A program made the position numbers and the translations under genes. Positions 30,023 to 37,579 of a DNA stretch of 39,352 nt are shown here, piece after piece. This stretch comes from Phoronis australis (lineage: Eukaryota; Phoronida; Phoronidae), in assembly GCA_002633005.1 (NCBI GenBank), contig NMRA01000508.1:1-39352 (forward strand), given 5' to 3'. A model generated the notes under the pieces. That model did no database searches. It was not told where the DNA came from and saw nothing but the letters and a program-made list of their open reading frames with translations. Each line of letters begins with the position of its first letter. Positions within the stretch are counted from its first letter, which is position 1.

Positions 30023-31999
30023 ATGGCTATCAGCTCCAAGGACGCAGACGACATTCGAAGGCTGTTAGAATGCCCCATCTGCTTAGAAAGGCCAAAAACA
30101 CCACGCCAACTTCCGTGTATACACACTTTCTGTCATGAATGTTTGCAAAAATTTATTGACCAAGGAGGCAAAGGCGGCGAGTTTTCGTGTCCGCGATGCA
30201 ATCGACTTTTCGACATCCCGAAAGATGGCGCTGCTGGTTTTGCCTTCAATCATTTCATCAATCACCTGAATGACTGTGTTCCTAAAACGACCAATGTCTT
30301 CTGCTATGTCTGTCATCTCAAGGGATCCACAGTAGGGGCAGATTTCATGTGTATACAGTGCGCACATCACTTGTGTAAAAAGTGTGCGGACGTTCACTGT
30401 CAGACTGCAATCACTTTAACCCACAAAGTGGTCAGTTTGGAGGAAGTCGCAGCTGGCATGCATTTTGAGGCGATACGTGAACACCAAACAGTGTGTTGCT
30501 CAAAACATCCCGGCAAGTTGCTTGAACTTTACTGTGATCAATGCAAAACACCAGTGTGTTTTATGTGTAAAGCACTGGAGCACGATCACCACAAGATGAA
30601 GAATATTGAAGAGGCGGCACAGGAAGCAATCGAGGTGCTCACAGCTTTGATGGAGCCCTGGGTAGACGCAGTGGATCACGCGAAGGCTTTGTCAGATCAA
30701 CGCAAGAATGTTCGCGAGGAACTGAACCAAGAACTTTTAATGCAAAAGGTTGAAGAACTTGGCAAAATTTTTGATGATTTCAAGAAGAAGATTGATGACG
30801 AACTGGAATCTAAGAGAAGTGAAGCGATCACTAAACTGACCGAAAAGTTCGAGTCGGTCCAAAAACAAAGTCAAGCAGCTTACGAAGCGGCTGAACACAG
30901 TCGACTGTCTCTGATGAGTACATTGAGATACGCCAAGAGACTGGTTGAAAGAGCGCATCCGGCTGAAACAACTCTACAGTACCATGACATGGCCGCCACT
31001 CTGACATCGTTAGATATCAGTCAGTTCGAAATTAATGTTGACAGGCATGTGTTTAACTTTGTACCACCTGAACTGTCAGTACCTAACGTGTCTGTTGATA
31101 GTGAATCTACTGTAGAATCACAAACAATGAACAAAAAACTGTCACAATTTCATCTTTTATCCAAATCACCCATTCAGCCTGCCACTCCGCCACTGAACGT
31201 TAAAGAACCTGCAGGCAGTGTTGGTAGTTTTACTAGCCGCGGTGAGGGGGATAGAGGATCTGTGTGTTTTGGACTGGCAGTTTGTGATGGGGGACTTGTT
31301 GTAACAGACTTATACAACAAAACTGTGAAAGTATTCGACAAAGACAACTTTAAACTAAAGTTGAAGTTACAACAAACTCGTCACAAACTGCAAAGGCCGT
31401 GTGATGGGACATGTCACAAAGATGGTGACATCTTTATCACCGACCTCGGCATTAAGGGTGTTGTCAGGTATGATGCCCGTGGTGAGGTGGTGAAGGTATG
31501 TCGTGATGTGTATAAAGACCAGGGCTTTGTTACATGTCACGGTGACAGACTGGTTGTGTGTGATTCAGGCGGGGGACGGGTGCTTATAACTGATCTGGAA
31601 TGTAATATTCACCAACAGTTGGACGGCCACACCCTGGGGCTGAGTAAGTTCACACCACGGTATGTGTGTATGGACAACCGTGGTCAGTTGGTGGTCAGTG
31701 AGTGTAAGCCAGGTCGTGTCCATGTAATAGACCCGACACGGCCGGCCGTTGTATCCACACTACACCATCAACTGGGTGTGTGGCCGTGCGGTGTGTGTGT
31801 AGATCCACACGGTCACATTCTGGTGGCAGACGACGGCAATGATCAGGTACTTTTATATAACAACACACGTGCACACGTGATCGTACCCCCTGGTGGTGTC
31901 CAGTATCCAACTGGTTTATGTCTCCCGGCCCCGGGTCAGGTGTCTGTAGTGGAGCGTTATACAGGCGTGGTGAAGACATTTCAGTACTTGGAGAAATAA
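30023..31999 (+). CDS. TRIM-family E3 ubiquitin ligase with NHL repeats, 658 aa
   Basis: Intact single coding exon. A C3HC4 RING finger has ligands C17, C20, C32, H34, C37, C40, C56 and C59. A B-box 1-like zinc region spans about C94-H134. A canonical B-box 2 has C159, H162, C171, C174, C179, C182, H187 and H190. A coiled coil follows at about 190-320. A Ser/Thr/Pro-rich linker at 340-395 precedes a C-terminal NHL/beta-propeller region (about 405-655), with repeated units such as GLAVCDGGLVVTDLYNKTVK and GVCVDPHGHILVADDGNDQV. There is no filamin domain, unlike TRIM2/TRIM3. Known family role: RING-dependent ubiquitin transfer with the propeller binding substrate or RNA. The ATG at 30023 was chosen for its distance to the RING and its ATGGC context. 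An acceptor at 30004 suggests a 5' untranslated exon. Such genes are greatly expanded in amphioxus and hemichordates, where innate-immune roles are proposed. A partial copy lies at 22476-22751. Confidence 0.95.
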   Translation: MAISSKDADDIRRLLECPICLERPKTPRQLPCIHTFCHECLQKFIDQGGKGGEFSCPRCNRLFDIPKDGAAGFAFNHFINHLNDCVPKTTNVFCYVCHLKGSTVGADFMCIQCAHHLCKKCADVHCQTAITLTHKVVSLEEVAAGMHFEAIREHQTVCCSKHPGKLLELYCDQCKTPVCFMCKALEHDHHKMKNIEEAAQEAIEVLTALMEPWVDAVDHAKALSDQRKNVREELNQELLMQKVEELGKIFDDFKKKIDDELESKRSEAITKLTEKFESVQKQSQAAYEAAEHSRLSLMSTLRYAKRLVERAHPAETTLQYHDMAATLTSLDISQFEINVDRHVFNFVPPELSVPNVSVDSESTVESQTMNKKLSQFHLLSKSPIQPATPPLNVKEPAGSVGSFTSRGEGDRGSVCFGLAVCDGGLVVTDLYNKTVKVFDKDNFKLKLKLQQTRHKLQRPCDGTCHKDGDIFITDLGIKGVVRYDARGEVVKVCRDVYKDQGFVTCHGDRLVVCDSGGGRVLITDLECNIHQQLDGHTLGLSKFTPRYVCMDNRGQLVVSECKPGRVHVIDPTRPAVVSTLHHQLGVWPCGVCVDPHGHILVADDGNDQVLLYNNTRAHVIVPPGGVQYPTGLCLPAPGQVSVVERYTGVVKTFQYLEK

Positions 32000-32127
32000 G
32001 GTTATGTAGTACTGAACAACACGCGATGTGCAAATATACAATGTACATGTAATATGAATCATAACCACGGCGGTATTTTTATAACTATAGAATACCTGTG
32101 GTCTTCGGAGTTTGATGAGTGTTTTTG

Positions 32128-32161
32128 AACGATGATAAGGTTTATAAACCTTATCATCGTT
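32128..32161. repeat. Perfect 34-bp palindrome in the TRIM 3' UTR
   Basis: AACGATGATAAGGTTTATAA continues to a fully self-complementary 34-mer with no spacer, centred at 32144/32145. It lies 129 nt after the TRIM stop and about 80 nt before the polyadenylation signal. In RNA it would fold into a long stem with a minimal loop; in DNA it could extrude. Confidence 0.9.
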
Positions 32162-32243
32162 TTGTGTAGATGGGTTCAACCATAGTTAGATGATTGGTGG
32201 TAATTAGTTTCAACTGGTGACATATGTTTAAGTTGTTTATCTT

Positions 32244-32249
32244 AATAAA
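32244..32249 (+). terminator. Polyadenylation signal of the TRIM gene
   Basis: AATAAA 245 nt after the TRIM stop codon, followed by TTGTAACGCTGCACTGC and a TGTAG/TTTCATGTATGT-rich stretch of the downstream-element type. It is the first AATAAA after the gene. Confidence 0.6.
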
Positions 32250-32508
32250 CTTGTAACGCTGCACTGCTCTTGTAGTTTCATGTATGTCTCAGTTTGACGT
32301 GTACAATTGGGTGCGCTGTTGGGCATTTTGCGATTGAAAAACAATCACTTCCGAATGCCGATTAATTTTGATTGGAATTTTTTCTGAAAAAATTGGCTCA
32401 TAAAGATTGATCTTGGACTTGACGGACTCTGGGTATTACGAAGTGCCAACTTTTACATTATTAAAAATTCTATTTTGAAACATATTTTGTGACGGCGGTA
32501 GACTTGCA

Positions 32509-32528
32509 TACATGTACATGTACATGTA
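32509..32528. repeat. ACATGT tandem tract
   Basis: Three overlapping TACATG units in a row, forming a self-complementary 20-mer. It is one of the densest examples of the motif that recurs throughout the window; another is at 34782-34801. Confidence 0.9.
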
Positions 32529-32775
32529 TATAGCTAGTGCAAGCTCTTTAGTGTGCACGTCACAGTATTAATTTTGATGTATTTCATATTTGCTGCTTAA
32601 GGTTGTTGAATCCTAGTCGATTTGCATTTTTGGTTGATTTAAATTGTTTGGTGTTGAAACTAGACAAGATCTTACCGATTTTTGTATTTTTCAGATTATT
32701 TTGGGAATAATGCAATTGTTGATAGCCCAGAGAATACAATGACAGGCGACGTTTTTTCTTAAAAAATCTACTTAC

Positions 32776-33300
32776 CAAAAGCCTTTCTTTGTGGTTGCAT
32801 GACCAAAATCAATCAATTTCACTTTGGTGGTTTGCCGTTCCACCATGACATTGTCGGCGTGGAAATCATTAAGTAGTATATCGTTTCTATGGGCAAGGTG
32901 AACTGCTTTCGCGATTTCCATGAATACGTTTACAATTTCTGAGATCGGCAGCGACACCCGGTCCAGTAACACATTATCTAGGTGATTGTCTATGTAGTCT
33001 GCTAGTGTCAAACCATCAATAAGTTCCATTACAAGTCCAACTATCGGTTGGTCTTCGTCGTCAGCAGTTGGTGTCAGATACAAGCCAAACGGTTCGGGGA
33101 CACATTTGTACCGAGCAAGGGCCCGTAGACATTGGTATTCCGTGTTAGATGTTGACTTCACGTCGCCGCGCAAATAGTTCTTAACACACGCCTGTTGCTC
33201 AATTCCCGTAGCGTCATTTACGTACATGTAAGTTCCAGCATACAGTGTGCCTGAAGCTCCTTCGCCGACTACGGTATAATCCCCATCTTTTAGTTTGTAC
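32776..33300 (-). CDS. Protein kinase catalytic exon, right copy (intact)
   Basis: A 525-nt exon lies between acceptor TCTCTCTTTTACAG and donor TTTTG|GTAAGT, open throughout. It encodes YKLKDGDYTVVGEGASGTLY (glycine-rich loop), QQACVKNYLRGD (VAIK-type Lys), NTEYQCLRAL (helix-C Glu), VGLVMELIDGLTLADYIDNH (hinge) and HRNDILLNDFHADNVMVE. It ends with LIDFGHATTKKGF (DFG). The catalytic Asp and the Asn five residues later are kept in NDFHADN, but HRD is replaced by LND and the usual DLK lysine by His. The catalytic elements needed up to DFG are present; the APE/helix-F exon was not found downstream on this strand. Its phase matches the C-lobe exon beside the other copy (12691). The family is uncertain, perhaps a lineage-specific TKL-like group. 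Confidence 0.8.
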
Positions 33301-33623
33301 CTGTAAAAGAGAGAAAAAGTCACGCTAGATACATGTAGATACTGAATTTGGCTCCGATTTTGCGAATAGGTCCTCCCGCCATTGCTACAAAAAACGCACG
33401 AGCCAGGGACCCGTTCCTAAAAATTGACTCAGCCAAGACAAATCAATTATTAATTAATTTTAAGATGACACTCACAGTAAATTGGTCTCAAGGCCGTTGC
33501 AAGAAAGAGGTCTTAAATTTTACTTATTTTTTTTTTCTTAAATTCTGTCTTAATTTTGACTATTTTATCGAATGTGGAAGTTGAGACAAACCTTAGACTA
33601 CAGTTAATCAAAGATCAGTTTAA

Positions 33624-35490
33624 AGTCCTTCTTGCAAACTGCCCATGTGGTTCCAGTATCCGAAAATACTTACAGTACAACATAAATTCTTATTTTCGAC
33701 ACCCTTTCTTTATATTCTTTTCGCCTTTCTTGCCAAAAGCGACTTTTTAACAGTATTTGACCCTTCTCTCTGAGCGTATGATTACCGGTTGTCATCGGTT
33801 ATTTCCGTACCCACATTTCCGGCTCATCAGTTCAGGAAGTAGTCCTGAACGCCGCCATTTTTCCTTGTAACTGAATGTGCTATGGCTTGCTCGAAAAGTC
33901 TTCATTATTTTGTTTTATTAGTAATATATCGTGATTCGTTTGCATATGTAGTGCATTTATACTTTGTAGTTTGTGGTCGTTGATTTTTTTTGGAATGTTA
34001 CGCGTACTTAGTATGTTAAAATAGCATTGGTGTTTAGTTCCTTACGTAGGCCGGTCGAACCTGCATGTAGGAACCAATATGGGTCGAACCTATTTTTTCG
34101 GTTTAATTTTTTTCCTCGTTTTGGAAAAGTACTTTGCTATCATCGGAAAGGTAGTACATTGTACTCAGTAGAAATTGAAAAAGTATCAAAATCGGAGCAA
34201 GCACTGTAAAGTTATTGCAAGTTTTGTGGCGAAATTTGGGTCACTTTGTTTGGATCGCGTCGGCTATATTGGAGGACAGCGGGATGAGTTACGAGTTTAA
34301 AACTTTGTGTAAATTGTTTTCGCCAACAAATTACGGTGACATTTAGTTAGACATAACTTTATTTACTATTCTGCGCGATTTAGCAGTGTTCACCAAATTT
34401 CAGCCTCGCAGTTGTTACTCATTAAGTGATAAATGTGCTCAGAATTCCCGTCTGGCGGCACCTACATGTACAATGTCGACTTTTGCTAAACTGAAAGACA
34501 TGTTCAATCGGCTACTTTGTAATTTGTGAAGATTTAACGTTGATACATTTTGACAAACGTTGCTACAAAAAAGAAACTTTATTCAATTTTCGTGTTTTTT
34601 GTATTTGTGGCCAGCGACCAGTTAGGCCTAAGGGTAGTAGTCTTGGCGCAAAGCTGCCTCCCGTTCAGTAACGCTAGGACCTCGCTAAAAAGCAAGACTT
34701 CGCGAAAATACGTGAGATTTCGCAGTGTATTTTGAATAAGCGAACACGTGACTTTGACTAGGTTTTAGCTAGGTCCTAGCGTACATGTACATGTACATGT
34801 AGGTCCTAGCGTCTACTGAACGCACGCCTGTATACTGTAGGCCTACTAACAAGCTGTATTTTGACTACACACAGTAGTCTTCACTGGTTGCTGGTGACTG
34901 AGGCTAACTAAGGTCTGCCGCGGCAGTGTTACACAGGACTAACCAGCCCGTAATTTCAAGCAAGTATTTGAAACTACCCTTGAATATATGCAGCATTTAT
35001 CATTTGACCATTTTACTTCGAAAAAACAGCTTGCAACCGCATGCATTTACCGTTCGCCAGTGTCTGGTCTCCATCCGCACCGGGTCCGATAGGCTGCGGT
35101 CCCGAGTCTGGCAAAATAATTTCTGTCAAAATTTATTCGCCACATTTCTTCAGCAATGAATTCGATAAAATTGTCCGTAGTTTGATTTTATTAAAATTAA
35201 GGCGCGCTGTCGATTATTTTATCCCCGTTTACTGGCTGGTAACAGTACAGGCACTGCTCCAGTCGCACTGACGGCGTTTTCTCGGCCTGGGTTCCTGAAT
35301 GAATTGTACTTCCGGGTTCGCGGCAAGTTCAAAATGGCGGTGGTTCTTCGGGTGCGAATCGTGAGTGGTGCGTTCATTTAAACTTTTTTCGAGTACGGAT
35401 CGTGTATTAGTTATTGGGTAGGTACTTCTTGGATCCTTATAACATCTTCTAACCATGTAATAAGGGTTAACAACGCGTGAGAGAAGGACT
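33624..35490 (+). mobile_element. 1.87-kb insertion flanked by TTAA, piggyBac-like end structure
   Basis: Comparison with the left arm shows a clean insertion in the intron. The empty site reads CTGACTTAAACTGATC. Here TTAA occurs at 33620-33623 and again at 35491-35494, and the insert begins AGTCCTTCT and ends AGAAGGACT. TTAA duplication with inverted ends fits piggyBac-type (or Kolobok-type) transposition. No transposase is encoded. Near each end a similar inward-facing block occurs (GAACGCCGCCATTTTT and, inverted, GAACCACCGCCATTTTG). At the right, ACTTCCGGGTTCGCGGCAAG precedes ATGGCGGTGG and a GTGAGT donor at 35361, resembling an ETS/YY1 promoter with a 9-codon first exon. The element therefore looks non-autonomous but may carry a promoter. 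Confidence 0.75.
34771..34811. repeat. ACATGT tract between copies of AGGTCCTAGCG
   Basis: A 20-bp TACATG tandem tract at 34782-34801 is flanked on both sides by the 11-mer AGGTCCTAGCG (34771-34781 and 34801-34811, sharing one base with the tract). The direct flank repeat resembles a duplication around an insertion. Confidence 0.8.
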
Positions 35491-37371
35491 TTAAGTCAGT
35501 TGGTTGGAACGGGCCCCAGGTCCATCAGCTTACACGATGCTTGGAGCTGTTTTTTGTGGGGGGGGGGGCTTTCTTATGCGATGCCCGGAACCTCCTATTC
35601 ATCCTAAACCTGTGTATGGTGTGTGCTGAGTTTGATATCTGTTAGATTCGTACATTTATCTTGAGAATCTGCTATAATTGCTCTTACATGTATTTATTGG
35701 CACCTAGTTATTGAAACTCGTACTTTAACACGAGATACACATAAAATTCCTTTTTCTTTCAATCAGTGAGCCATGAAAATTGAAAGCTTACCTGAATGCT
35801 CTTTCTGGTATACAATCCGTCTTCGGCTTCCGTTTTCGAAATACTTTTCTTATCCAATTTTCCCTTCAGCAACTTCAGGATTTACAGAGATATGTGGTCT
35901 TGGAGAGACCCAATTTCCAACTAAAGGTTGTCTGAGGGATGAGGGCTGACCAAAGTTGGTCGCGGATTATGCCGGACCGGCAACCTAAAGCAACGGATTC
36001 GCCTGCGTCGTTGCTTTTGCGCCTGCGACATACGGCGTCCTCGAAGTTTGGGTGAGTTGAACGTGCCATGTGCGTTCATGAATTCAAGCGGTCGACGGAC
36101 CTTCCGGAGCTTTGATGACGTAAATTTCCTCACGGGACAAGTTTTTGTCTGGCGCACAAATATCCATTGCGCTTCTGTTATGATCTTTGGAACTCATAGA
36201 GGCGAAGCATGACCTTGATCTTTGTATTATGCCGTTCTTTACGGCCAATCGCTGAATCGCAATTCTTGTTTTGGTGACGCACGTTATTGTTCTATACTTA
36301 ATTTTTAATTTTACGCCGCGCACGTTGCAACAGAACTGGCCGTATTATATCCCTGCTTGACGATGAACTTGAAAACCGATTTTCTGGAAAACGTAGGGTA
36401 CAGAACGGGAGAGCCGACCGAGGGGCTGGACGTACCTCCCCACTAATTCATTGGTAAAAAGTTTCAATCCGCCGACAAAGAACTGTTTGAGAGAAACAGG
36501 CTTTAGTAGCTGCAGGAAGTCAAACGACACCTTTGGGAGTTTTACACAGATATTCGGCACTGTGACCAGCGGCAGACTAATAGGTCTAACCCTGTACTTC
36601 CTTCTGTCTGTCATGTCGTCGAAAGCGATATTTTCTGCAGATTTGTTCGCATCGGCTTCCGTTGACAACTGCAAATGTTTGAAAGCTTGATTAGAATTAA
36701 TTAATAATTAATTCTTTTATAACTAATCCCATTGTTATTCAAGTCCATAGCCCCTTTCGGCATGGCATACATCATTGTCACGAAAAGCGGCATATCAGAT
36801 ACCTCTTTAGTTCCTAAGTTAGATTAAGAAATGTTATTCCGTGTGCATGTGGATTAATTATGCTAATTTCGCCAATCTGAACGTCCTAGCAAAAACTGAA
36901 CCAATTTTAAGCAATCCAAACTTGTTCATGGTGGTTGAATTTCAGATTTTAGAATAAATAATCATGTTGTATATCCTTATCTTTATACTGTGGACCCGGC
37001 CTGCCTGAACTGTAGAAGACGACGTTGTATTTTGCTTGAAAAACTATCCTGCTGTTCAAAGCATAAACTAAGCACTCAGTTGCCTGTCACTTGAAATTTT
37101 CATTTACCTTAACAAGTTGTTCATCTCAACGCTATTCATGAAATTTTACGAAGCCATTGTCAGGAAATTACAGGCTACTGAAGGAAATGTCCATAATGGA
37201 AACCAGGGTGATAGTTTGACCATAGACTATAGTACATGGACCGCCAACTCCCGTATACTTTCAACGGACGAAATCTGTGACATTACGCACAAGCCCTTAC
37301 GTCATTATTCACTGGCGACACCTGGCTAAATTATCTGGTGCAATTTCCGGCAAGTACATCGTCTGCTAATC

Positions 37372-37575
37372 ATGGTCGGCTACTGTGTGGCCGGTTGTTC
37401 GGCGACACAAGCGAAATGCAAAGGAATTAGCTTCCATACCATCCGAAGACCCCATAATCGGCAGTGGGAAGAAAACCTTACTTCTTGAGTCAACGTGAAT
37501 GGCAGTTGTTTCAGCAATAAGACTTTATACATTTGTTCAAGGCACTTCGAAGATGAATGTTTTAAGAGACTCTAC
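37372..37575 (+). pseudogene. THAP zinc-finger domain remnant
   Basis: From ATG at 37372 the frame gives MVGYCVAGCSATQAKCKGIS, FHTIRRPHNRQWEENLTS, a TGA at 37486-37488, then NGSCFSNKTLYICSRHFEDE and CFKR. This is the THAP C2CH pattern: Cys5 and Cys9, the K-G-I-S-F-H block, the R..W helix, then C-x2-H-F with a final D-x-C-F. The usual AVP-box region is not recognisable downstream. THAP domains are DNA-binding modules of P-element transposases and of host regulators derived from them. The in-frame stop makes it a pseudogene or transposon relic, unless TGA is a sequencing error for CGA. It starts about 150 nt beyond the edge of the inverted duplication. Confidence 0.7.
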
Positions 37576-37579
37576 TACT

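Larger units (their letters stand above)
32776..36668 (-). pseudogene. Protein kinase gene copy, right, partial
   Basis: The upstream exon starts at 36668 (acceptor CATTTGCAG) with LSTEADANKSAENIAFDDMT and ends at TTCAG|GTAAG (35792), as in the left copy. Compared with the left copy it has an 84-nt deletion after KAPEG, a 21-nt deletion, and a 4-nt deletion near 35855 that shifts frame. Stops also interrupt it. The intron to the catalytic exon is 2.49 kb instead of 0.60 kb, because of the insertion 33624-35490. No C-lobe exon was found below 32776. Either this is a pseudogene with one well-kept exon, or the true gene uses an exon structure I cannot reconstruct. Confidence 0.65.
32947..37220 (-). 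repeat. Right arm of the inverted duplication
   Basis: Diverged inverse of 9641-12164. Without the inserted 1.87 kb element the arm is 2.41 kb, against 2.52 kb on the left. It differs from the left arm by substitutions, several small deletions and at least four 6-bp ACATGT-type indels. The right arm continues past the left arm's truncation point into the rest of the catalytic exon (32776-32946). Confidence 0.9.

Noticed and set aside
30083-30397. 104-aa minus-strand frame inside the TRIM gene
   Set aside because: Antisense shadow of the RING/B-box coding region. The same applies to frames at 30737-30958 and 31695-32048.
33624-35490. Transposase gene within the TTAA element
   Set aside because: Frames at 34027-34209, 34550-34735, 34926-35159 and 35041-35271 are short and lack any DDE or zinc-ribbon motif.
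32776-36668. Calling the right kinase copy a functional gene
   Set aside because: Only the catalytic exon is intact. The upstream exon has stops and a 4-nt frameshift, and no C-lobe exon was found.
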